In this document: positions 14,766 to 22,058 of the stretch, piece after piece
How the letters are laid out: each line of letters opens with the position of its first letter
How positions within the stretch are numbered: the first letter of the stretch is position 1
Assembly: GCA_027314825.1 (NCBI GenBank)
Contig: DAHVAB010000002.1
Span: 1 to 26,711 of the forward strand
Source: Solirubrobacterales bacterium
Lineage (GTDB): Bacteria > Actinomycetota > Thermoleophilia > Solirubrobacterales > Solirubrobacteraceae
Reading direction: 5' to 3'
DNA length: 26,711 bases
The notes under the pieces: model-generated
What the model saw: the letters and a program-made list of their open reading frames with translations, nothing else
Databases searched by the model: none
What the model was told of the DNA's origin: nothing
Translations under genes and position numbers: made by a program

Positions 14766-17700
14766 ATGAGGCGCTCTTCTGTGGTTCGAGTTGCGGCAAC
14801 GATTGGGCATGCGCTGGCCGCGCTGCTCGTCATGTCGGTCCTGGGCGTAGGGGTCTTTGACGCGAGCGCCCAGGCGGCGGCGCCTCACCTGTACTGGGGG
14901 CCGCGCGTCAGCCTGAATGCTCCGGAACCGCCCGGCGAAGGGGGCCAGCAGATCAGCTGCACCGAAGGCTCAATCTGCGCCGCAACCGCCCTATGGGGCT
15001 TCTACCGCAATCTCCCGTACCTCGCCTCGACCGGCGAACCGAGTGCGGCCACTACGCGCTGGAAAGGGCCAACCAACCTGGAGGCCTCGGCGGTGGGGTG
15101 TGCTCCCGCCGGGTTCTGCGTGGCCGGAGGCCAATACCAGGAAGAAGGCGGCCCCTCCCGGGCCGCCATGTTCCTCTCCACGAACCCGGGCAGCCTCGAA
15201 GCGACGTGGAGCCCCGAGCCGGTCGGAGCGTCCGAAGCGTACCCGGACATCATCGCGGTCTCCTGCCCGTCCTCCACGCTGTGCGTGGCGGCCGGCATGT
15301 TCGGCGATACGTTTGCCTCCAGCGAACCCTCCAAGCCGAGCGCCAGGTGGCGCTCGAGCGAAATCGCAACTTTCACGCTCCCCGAAGAAGCCCTGACCGG
15401 CCTCTCCTGCACCGCGGCGGAAGTCTGCGTCGCGGTCGCCCGGGACGGCAAGGCATACACGAGCAGCTCGCCGGCCTCCGCCACCCCGGATTGGGTGCCC
15501 GTCACGCTCGACGCCGGCCACGAACTGAAGGGGGTCAGCTGCAGCCTGCAGGGCCTCTGCATGGCCTTCGACGAATCCGGCCACCTGTTCGTGAACACCG
15601 AGCTCGGCAGCGCCGGCTGGCGGGCCGAGGAACCGGGAGGAGTGATCAGCGGCGCCTCCTGCGCCTCAAGCGCGTTCTGCGCGATCATCAGCGAAGGCAA
15701 GGTGAAGCTGAGCTCAGACCCGGCGGCAGGCGCCCCGGAATGGGTCGCCTCGCCGATCGCGAGCGACGAACCGGCCTCCGGAGAACCGGAACCGATCCAC
15801 GCGATCTCATGCCCGACCATGCAGCTGTGCGTGGCGATCTCGCAGTTCAGCAGCTACGCCGGCACCAGCACGGAAGTCGGGGCGCCGGCCGTCTCTACGG
15901 GCAGCGCCCAGACGATCAGCGAAAGCGAAGAGATCGTCGGCGGCAGCGTCAACCCCGACGGCGACCAGATCGAAACCTGCGAATTCGAATACGGGACGAG
16001 CACCTCCTACACGCAGCGAGTCCCGTGCGCGAGCACGCCCGGCGCCGTCACGAGCACGGTGCTCGTCACCGCCACGCTGAAGGAACTGACTCCCGGAAAG
16101 CTCTACCACTACCGTCTCATCGCCACCAACAGCTACGGCTACGTGGCGGGCGCCGACCGGACCTTCACGGCAGGTTCCTTCGAAGAACCGAAGAGCGGCG
16201 GCGGTAGCGGCGGAGGGTCCGGCAAAGGTACGGGCAGCGGCAGCGGCAGCGGTGGTGGCGGCGGGGGTGGCTGCACGGGCAGCGTGCCGGTCTCCGCGAC
16301 GATCGTCGCGCTCGGCTGCTTCACCGCCAACGGGGCCAGCTTCACCACCAAGACGGCGGTGGCGCTGAACGGCATCGACCTCTCACCCGGTCCGGGCGGC
16401 TCCGTCAGCATCGAGCCCTCCCGCCACGAGGTCATCCTCTCGGGCACGGGCGCGGTGCATGTCGGGGCGGTGCCTCTGCAGGCGTGGGGCGGCACCGAGA
16501 CGTGGTCGTTCGCGAAGGCGCAGACGCTCACGATCAAGCCGGGCGCAACCCTGCAAGGCAAGGTCTTCGGGTTCCCGATCGTCTCGCCGATCGAAGTGCA
16601 GTTCGCCTCCGGTCAGGCGGCGACGCTCTCAACCGAAGTGAGCGCGAAAATCCTCGGCGCGAGCGTCAACGGCGCGATCGGCCTGAACACGAGCAACAGC
16701 GGCGGCCTGCAGCTGAACAACATCAGAATCGACGTCGGCGCCGAAGGCAAGGTGGACAGCAAGTACAAGCCTGGCGAGTTCTGCAAAGCAGAAGCCAAAC
16801 CGCCGCAGGGGTTCGTCTGCGACGCCTACACAAGCGAAAAAGGCAACCTCACCTATCACCTGAAATACGCGAAGCCAGGCCTGGTTCGCCTCGGCGGCAA
16901 GATCCCTGTCGAAGAGCTGAGCCTCGAATACCAGCACGAACACGACCAGTGGAGCGGGAGCGCAACGCTCGGCCTGGGCGGCCTGCTGCCCGGCGCCAAA
17001 GCGGGCTCCCGCTCGATGCCGCAGCTGAAGCTCGGGGCGGCGATCGAAATCAATCCGTTCCAGTTCGACTACGCGAGCATGGAAGCCAGCGGCCTGGAAC
17101 TGCCGATCGGCCCCGTCGAGCTGCGTAAGGTCGGGTTCACCCTGCGCCTGCACCCCTCCTTCGAGCTGAAGGGCAAAGTCGACCTCGGCGCTGGGCCACC
17201 CGATCCAAAGGATCTCGAAAAGCGGATGATCGAAATCGAAGGCGAAGCCGATCTGAAGATACCCGGAAACGGCTTCTCCCTGGCACTCGGCGGCAAGATA
17301 AGCCTCATTGGAAAAGTGGAGCTGGCGAAGGCCTCCCTGCTCTACGAAGACGTGGATGGCGCCTCGAAGGTGAGCTTCAACGGACGCGCGCACATCAGCC
17401 TCGGCGGCATCTCAGGGGAAGTGCAAGCCAGCGGCCGCGCCGAAGCCCACTACTTCGAAGCGGGGGGCAGCGCGAAAGTCACGGTCTACGGGCAGGAGGT
17501 CGAAGGCAAGGCGCTCGTTTCGAGTGTCGGACTCGGCGCCTGCGCCACGATCCACATCAAAGTGCTCTTCGCTAAATTCGAAGGCACGGCCGGCTTCGAG
17601 CACTTCTGGTCGGGCAAGAACGAATTCAAGGGTTGCGAATTCAGCGGCCTGAAGCACGCCGCGGGCGGCGCCGGCGCGAGCGCGCTCGCCTCTGGACGCG

Positions 17701-18605
17701 GCATCCGGCTGCCCGCCGGACGCAAGGCCGCCGAGATCGTGGCGGTGGGCGCCGGCGCACCGCCCCGCGTGCAGCTGATCGGTCCGGGTGGGGTGAAGGT
17801 GAGCACGCCGAGCCAGATGAACCACATGACCTTCACCGGCCACGTGCTGGCCGTGGCTGTCAGCGATGCGGATAGGACCTACTTCGTGATCGAGCACCCG
17901 GCCGCAGGGCTGTGGCGGATCGTGGCGCAGAAGGGCGCGCCGGCGCCGACGGAGCTGTTGCAGGCTGCGCCGCTGCGCACGAGCGGGATTCACGCATCGG
18001 TCACGGGCTCTGGACGGCGACGCACGCTTCGCTGGCGCTCGCCCGCCCAGCCGGGCGTGAGCCTGCGCCTCACCGAAGAAGGCCGGGGCATGAGCCGTGA
18101 GATCACCACCACGCGCGCCCACGCCGGCAGGCTCAGGTTCACCCCGGAGCAGGGCGCCGGCGGCACGCGCAGGCTCTACGGCGTGATCACGGTCGAAGGC
18201 TTGCCCTACAAGCGCCTGCTGCTCGCGCGCTTCCATGTCAAGCCCAGGGCGAGGCTCACCGCCCACGACGTGCGCTACAGGCTCATCCCCTCCGGGGTGA
18301 TGGTCACCTGGCATGCCGCGCGGCATTCGAGCGCGATCGTCATCGTGAGCGAGGGCCGCTACGGCGCTATCCAGCGCGAAGTGAGCGCCGGCGCGACGGG
18401 CGTCAGCATCCGCCTGCCCGCCTCCCGCAAGCCGCATGGTGTGAGTGTGAGCGTGCTCTCTGGCGGGCTGAGCGGCCCTGCGGTCAAGGCCAGGCGGGAG
18501 AGCTCGCGCAGGTGCGGCACCGCGAGCGGCCGCCCCGACCGCGTGCGGCGCACCCATTCGAGGTCGTCGCGGGCAGGCACGCGGCGCCGCTGCGCTGCTG
18601 CCTAG
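14766..18605 (+). CDS. Large secreted protein with seven Cys-x5-Cys repeats, FN3-like domain and beta-rich region
   Basis: 1279 residues from ATG 14766. An N-terminal signal/anchor (about 10-38) is followed by seven repeats, each with an exact C-x5-C inside an S/G-C-x5-C-V/A-A pattern. The pairs are 65/71, 112/118, 167/173, 215/221, 259/265, 299/305 and 349/355, which suggests a seven-bladed propeller with one disulphide per blade. A fibronectin-III-like domain (about 375-470: EYGTSTSYTQ, LTPGKLYHYRLIATNSYG) and a Gly/Ser linker (476-503) follow. Then comes a long beta-rich region (504-960) of alternating polar/hydrophobic strands, and Ig-like strands with a basic C terminus. It has no LPXTG or other recognised anchor. 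I do not recognise a characterised homologue. Glu is mostly GAA up to about 17640 and mixed after that. Confidence 0.82.
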   Translation: MRRSSVVRVAATIGHALAALLVMSVLGVGVFDASAQAAAPHLYWGPRVSLNAPEPPGEGGQQISCTEGSICAATALWGFYRNLPYLASTGEPSAATTRWKGPTNLEASAVGCAPAGFCVAGGQYQEEGGPSRAAMFLSTNPGSLEATWSPEPVGASEAYPDIIAVSCPSSTLCVAAGMFGDTFASSEPSKPSARWRSSEIATFTLPEEALTGLSCTAAEVCVAVARDGKAYTSSSPASATPDWVPVTLDAGHELKGVSCSLQGLCMAFDESGHLFVNTELGSAGWRAEEPGGVISGASCASSAFCAIISEGKVKLSSDPAAGAPEWVASPIASDEPASGEPEPIHAISCPTMQLCVAISQFSSYAGTSTEVGAPAVSTGSAQTISESEEIVGGSVNPDGDQIETCEFEYGTSTSYTQRVPCASTPGAVTSTVLVTATLKELTPGKLYHYRLIATNSYGYVAGADRTFTAGSFEEPKSGGGSGGGSGKGTGSGSGSGGGGGGGCTGSVPVSATIVALGCFTANGASFTTKTAVALNGIDLSPGPGGSVSIEPSRHEVILSGTGAVHVGAVPLQAWGGTETWSFAKAQTLTIKPGATLQGKVFGFPIVSPIEVQFASGQAATLSTEVSAKILGASVNGAIGLNTSNSGGLQLNNIRIDVGAEGKVDSKYKPGEFCKAEAKPPQGFVCDAYTSEKGNLTYHLKYAKPGLVRLGGKIPVEELSLEYQHEHDQWSGSATLGLGGLLPGAKAGSRSMPQLKLGAAIEINPFQFDYASMEASGLELPIGPVELRKVGFTLRLHPSFELKGKVDLGAGPPDPKDLEKRMIEIEGEADLKIPGNGFSLALGGKISLIGKVELAKASLLYEDVDGASKVSFNGRAHISLGGISGEVQASGRAEAHYFEAGGSAKVTVYGQEVEGKALVSSVGLGACATIHIKVLFAKFEGTAGFEHFWSGKNEFKGCEFSGLKHAAGGAGASALASGRGIRLPAGRKAAEIVAVGAGAPPRVQLIGPGGVKVSTPSQMNHMTFTGHVLAVAVSDADRTYFVIEHPAAGLWRIVAQKGAPAPTELLQAAPLRTSGIHASVTGSGRRRTLRWRSPAQPGVSLRLTEEGRGMSREITTTRAHAGRLRFTPEQGAGGTRRLYGVITVEGLPYKRLLLARFHVKPRARLTAHDVRYRLIPSGVMVTWHAARHSSAIVIVSEGRYGAIQREVSAGATGVSIRLPASRKPHGVSVSVLSGGLSGPAVKARRESSRRCGTASGRPDRVRRTHSRSSRAGTRRRCAAA

Positions 18606-18633
18606 CGGGCGCCCTCCGGCTGCGTGGCCCGCT
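18604..18633 (+). terminator. Hairpin after the large secreted-protein gene
   Basis: AGCGGGC (18604-18610) pairs with GCCCGCT (18627-18633), a 7-bp stem with a 16-base loop starting in the stop codon. There is no U-tract; a possible terminator. Confidence 0.35.
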
Positions 18634-18700
18634 GCGATGATGCCAGGGGCGCCACGACCGGCGGGGTCATAACGGTCACGGATCGGCCCCACCGCTCGGC

Positions 18701-18706
18701 TACACT
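18701..18706 (+). promoter_or_regulatory. -10-like TACACT before the DUF5661 gene
   Basis: TACACT lies seven bases before ATG 18714, with only a weak purine run between. Another case of the -10-next-to-ATG arrangement seen at 1480, 2352 and 3963. Confidence 0.4.
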
Positions 18707-18713
18707 CGAGAGC

Positions 18714-18998
18714 ATGAGCGACAAGCCCCGCTTCACCGCCGAGCAGGCACGGGCAGCCGGTGAGCGCATCGGCATCGACTGGGCGCGCAGTCCGTTCGAT
18801 GCGGAGCAGCTGCGGATGGGAATGGACGTGGAGATGGAGCACGGCACCCACGACCTGAAGACGAACGTCACCGACGACGATGAGACGCTCACCGCGAAGA
18901 TCGCCTGGGCGCACCTGAACGAGTTCCCCGACTACTACACACGCCTCTCGGCGATGGAGGCCGAGGCGGAGCGGTACTGGTCGGGACGAGGCCGGTAG
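18714..18998 (+). CDS. DUF5661 family protein
   Basis: 94 residues matching the DUF5661 pattern almost end to end: FTAEQARAAGERIGIDW, then DAEQLRMGMDVEMEHGTHD, TNVTDDDETLTAKIAWAHL and NEFPDYYTRLSAMEAEAE. The helical, acidic, His-containing core (MEHGTHD and AHLNEFPDYY) is strongly conserved in the family, which is widespread and uncharacterised. The short length matches. ATG 18714 is the start that begins with the conserved block; an upstream in-frame ATG at 18624 adds only GC-rich filler. The gene stands alone, convergent with the carboxylase operon. Confidence 0.85.
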   Translation: MSDKPRFTAEQARAAGERIGIDWARSPFDAEQLRMGMDVEMEHGTHDLKTNVTDDDETLTAKIAWAHLNEFPDYYTRLSAMEAEAERYWSGRGR

Positions 18999-19060
18999 CG
19001 GGCCTCACCCGTCGCGGCGCCGGCCGCGCCGCCTGTGCAACCACGAGCGGGACCACGCTG

Positions 19061-19160
19061 CCGGCTACGCCGGCCACACTTCCACTGGTCGGGTCGCGCA
19101 ACCGGCTATGCCGGCGAGCCTTCTGTGAACAGCTCACGCGACCGGCTACGCCCCGGCGAG
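19061..19160. repeat. Three degenerate ~40-bp repeats with GC hairpins
   Basis: The block CCGGCTA(C/T)GCC occurs at 19061, 19102 and 19142, a period of about 40 bp. It is followed in copies two and three by GGCGAGC and a TTC(C/T)GTGA element. In copy one GCCGG-CTACG-CCGGC can fold as a small stem-loop. The array lies in the gap between two convergent genes and may act in termination. Confidence 0.5.
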
Positions 19161-19193
19161 CGTTCCGTGAGCGGGGCCACGAAGCCGGGTCGC

Positions 19194-22058
19194 CTACGGC
19201 ACATCGCGCCCGAGCCAGCCGCGGTAGAACCCCTCGATGTCTGGCAGAAACTCGTGTACCACCGGGTAGCCGGGCGGCAGCGCCTCCACCTCCAGCTGGC
19301 GTGCGCAGGAAGGGCAGATGTACTCGCGGATCTGCTGCAGGGCCGGGTCCGGCCCGGCCATCTTCGGATAGATCTCCAGCAGGCTCCCCTCGTCCTCGCG
19401 GACGTGGACCAGCGCGTGCATCTTCCAGTTGCGATTGTGCTCGCCGAGCTCCTGGCCGCAGTCACAGCGATGGGTGAGGCGGCCGTCCGACTCTCGGACG
19501 ATGTTGAGCCCCTCCCCGGCGGGCATCACGATCCTCTCCGAATATGACACGCGCTCTTCCAGGACGGCGATCCACTTCTCGAAGCGGTCGGGATCCTTGT
19601 ATGAGGATTGGATCTCCTTCACCTCGTGCCGGGAGAGCCTCTCATCCAACAGCGCCGCGAGCGTCTCCACATCGAGACGGCCCGCGCTCGGCGCGCTCCG
19701 CTGCCCGTCCGGCGAAGCTGCCTGCCGGCCTTTGACAACGGCGGCGCGCGCGGTGCTCGCCTGGCTCGGCACATGCACCTGGGAGCTGGCCAGGAACTCG
19801 TCGGCTGCGGTGTCCGGATCGATCTTGCCGGGCTGCGAGCCCCAGGCGTTGACGGTCGGCGTGGCCGCGTCGAACTCGAAGTCCTCGGGCAGATCCCAGA
19901 AGCCGCGGTACTCCGCCGCCCAGCGCGGGGAGAGCCGCATCGACTCGGCGTAGGCCACCCTCACCGGCTCGGCGAGCTCCTGGGCGATGATCCGCTCCCG
20001 CTCTGCGGCCACCCACTGACTGGTCGGGATCGCGCGCTGGAGCCGCCTGGCCCTGAACGCGTCGCGGTCTGAGATTCCGTACACCGACTCGGCGAACCTT
20101 GCCAGCAGGTGGCCCTCCTGCACGTCGCGCCGCACCTCCTCCACCGGGCGCAGCAACGGGTCTCCAAGCCCCGCGCCCCCCTTCATGACCGACAGGTAGA
20201 GGTCCCCGTTGGCAAACGGTGAGAGCAGGGTCAGCCCGTCGTTGGCGTATTCGCGGGCGCCCTCTATCGCCATCAGCGCGGGCGCCTCGAAGTCACCGTC
20301 GCAGACCGGGTAGGCCTCCCCGCGCCTCGCTCGCTCCAGCAGATCGGCGCCGTGGATGTTGTGAATGTACGCCGTCGCGCCCGGGTAGCCGCCGAAGATG
20401 CCGGGGGAGGCGAGCACCCGGCCGGTACCGATGTTCTGAAGCTCCCAGAAGGCGGTGTTGTTGACCATGAACAGCGACTCGAAGCTGGAGCCGCCGCGAT
20501 GGCGCCCGGGCCCGCCGCTGGAGGCCTTCACCCGCCGCGACAGGTACAGGAACGGGGAGATCAGCTCCCACATCTCACAGTCGCCCATGTCGCCCTCCGG
20601 ATTGAACATGGCCGCGCAGTAGTCGGTCCCGTCCAGCACGTACTTGGCGCCCATGCCCTGTGCCGAGACCTCGAAGTTCATGATCGCCGAGGAGCTGCCG
20701 TACTGGTCGATGCCGCCGCCCTGCTGGACGTTGCCGGAGACCGAGTAGGCGGAGAGCACCTCCTCGATGAACCCGCGTGCCTGCAGCGCGCGGGAGATCG
20801 TGCGGGGAAAGCCCGTGAAGGATGGTTGCAGGAACGCCCAGGAGATCGCGGTCGAGCCCTCCGCGGATCCGATGTTCGCGATCGTCCCCTCCGGGAAGTT
20901 GGTCTCGATCGCGAAGTAGGCTCCGTCGTTGACCTTATCGTTGCAGATGAGCGTCTGTGTGAACATCACCCAGATCGCGCCCTGCATCCCGGAGGGTGTG
21001 CAGTTCATCGAGTGCCACCCCCAGGCGGAGGCGCCGTCGAAGTCGAGCGCGTAGGTGCCGTCGCCGCCGATCCGCACCTCGAACGGCGAGTGCATCAGAA
21101 TGTCCCTGCGCGCCCGCGCGGGCAGCTGCTGCTTGCCGGCGAGCTCAGCGTCGAAGATCGCGGGGGAGCGGTAGCGGCCGGGCACGGTCATCTCCCGGAT
21201 GCGCGCCTTGAAGGAGCGGCGGCCCTCCTCGATCACCTCCCGGCTGAAGCGCTTGAAGCGCTCCGGGCCCTCCTCTGCCAGCACCCGCTCCACCGCATCC
21301 CGGATCATGTGACAGCCTGCCAGCCGGGTGCGCTCGTCGAGCAGGTAATACGCGGAGGCCCGGGTGCGCCGGCGGCAGCGCTCCAGGTGCCAGGTTGCCA
21401 GCTCGTCGCCCTGGCCGACCTTCATGCAGGGCAGGTCGATCCCATCCTCGTAGCGCATCGTCGGCCCGACCGGCACTCCCCCCGGAGTGCTCGCGCCGAT
21501 GTCGAGCACATGGGTGACACCGCCCGCCCATGCGATGAGCTCACCCTCCCAGAAGATCGGCACGAAGGTCTGCACGTCGGCGTTGTGCACGTCGCCGATC
21601 GTCGGGTCGTTGTTCGCGAAGATGTCGCCGGGGGCGATCCCGGGATTGGACTCGTAGTCGTGGCGAACCATCCACTTGATCGCGTCAGACATGGTGTGCA
21701 CATGGACGATGATCCCGGTGGAGAGCGCGATCGAGTCGCCCTCCGGGGTGTACAGCGCGACGCAGAGCTCGCCGAGCTCGCGCACGATCGGCGAGGCGGA
21801 GATGTTCAGGGCGGTGGCGCGCGCGGAGACCAGGCCCCCGCGCAGCCGGGAGAACAGCTTCTCGTAGCCGATCGGGTCGGACCTCATCAGGCTCAGCTCC
21901 TCGACGCCGCCGTAGTGGCCGCTCTGCGCGAACAGCCGCTCTGAGTCGCCGAGCATCTCGATCAGCCTCGCGCCGTCCCAGCCGATGCCCCGCCTGCCGG
22001 GCTTGGCCCCGTCCGGGCTGCCGCTGCCGACTGTCCGTGTGGAGTCGACGATCGCCAT
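19194..22058 (-). CDS. Acetone carboxylase-type alpha (HyuB) subunit fused to gamma subunit domain
   Basis: 954 residues. Residues 1 to about 745 are a HyuB/acetone-carboxylase-alpha-like catalytic subunit: ELGELCVALYTPEGDSIALS, FANNDPTIGDVHNADV, the glycine-rich GGVTHVLDIGAS region, GDMGDCEMWELISPFLYL, and SSGGPGRHRGGSSFES. After an Ala/Ser-rich linker (about 750-793), residues 794-954 match the separate small gamma subunit of acetone carboxylase (AcxC type). This part has RFEKWIAVLEERV, C-x-C at 865/867, NWKMHALVHVR, LEIYPKM, C-x-x-C at 915/918 (REYICPSC), YPVVHEF and DIEGFYRGWLG. The four Cys form a zinc site. In known enzymes alpha, beta and gamma are separate polypeptides. ATG 22058 follows the upstream stop directly (TAGATG), with GGGAGGC in the preceding gene's end as ribosome binding site. 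The enzyme family uses ATP to carboxylate ketones or hydrolyse cyclic amides; the gamma domain favours carboxylation. The exact substrate is not readable. Confidence 0.87.
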   Translation of the reverse strand: MAIVDSTRTVGSGSPDGAKPGRRGIGWDGARLIEMLGDSERLFAQSGHYGGVEELSLMRSDPIGYEKLFSRLRGGLVSARATALNISASPIVRELGELCVALYTPEGDSIALSTGIIVHVHTMSDAIKWMVRHDYESNPGIAPGDIFANNDPTIGDVHNADVQTFVPIFWEGELIAWAGGVTHVLDIGASTPGGVPVGPTMRYEDGIDLPCMKVGQGDELATWHLERCRRRTRASAYYLLDERTRLAGCHMIRDAVERVLAEEGPERFKRFSREVIEEGRRSFKARIREMTVPGRYRSPAIFDAELAGKQQLPARARRDILMHSPFEVRIGGDGTYALDFDGASAWGWHSMNCTPSGMQGAIWVMFTQTLICNDKVNDGAYFAIETNFPEGTIANIGSAEGSTAISWAFLQPSFTGFPRTISRALQARGFIEEVLSAYSVSGNVQQGGGIDQYGSSSAIMNFEVSAQGMGAKYVLDGTDYCAAMFNPEGDMGDCEMWELISPFLYLSRRVKASSGGPGRHRGGSSFESLFMVNNTAFWELQNIGTGRVLASPGIFGGYPGATAYIHNIHGADLLERARRGEAYPVCDGDFEAPALMAIEGAREYANDGLTLLSPFANGDLYLSVMKGGAGLGDPLLRPVEEVRRDVQEGHLLARFAESVYGISDRDAFRARRLQRAIPTSQWVAAERERIIAQELAEPVRVAYAESMRLSPRWAAEYRGFWDLPEDFEFDAATPTVNAWGSQPGKIDPDTAADEFLASSQVHVPSQASTARAAVVKGRQAASPDGQRSAPSAGRLDVETLAALLDERLSRHEVKEIQSSYKDPDRFEKWIAVLEERVSYSERIVMPAGEGLNIVRESDGRLTHRCDCGQELGEHNRNWKMHALVHVREDEGSLLEIYPKMAGPDPALQQIREYICPSCARQLEVEALPPGYPVVHEFLPDIEGFYRGWLGRDVP

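Noticed and set aside
17412..18914. 500-codon minus-strand open frame
   Set aside because: Antisense to the large secreted protein and DUF5661 gene; composition of a shadow frame.
20352..21944. 530-codon plus-strand open frame
   Set aside because: Lies wholly antisense to the well-conserved carboxylase alpha domain; its His/Arg/Ala-rich translation has no domain. A shadow of high-GC codon bias.
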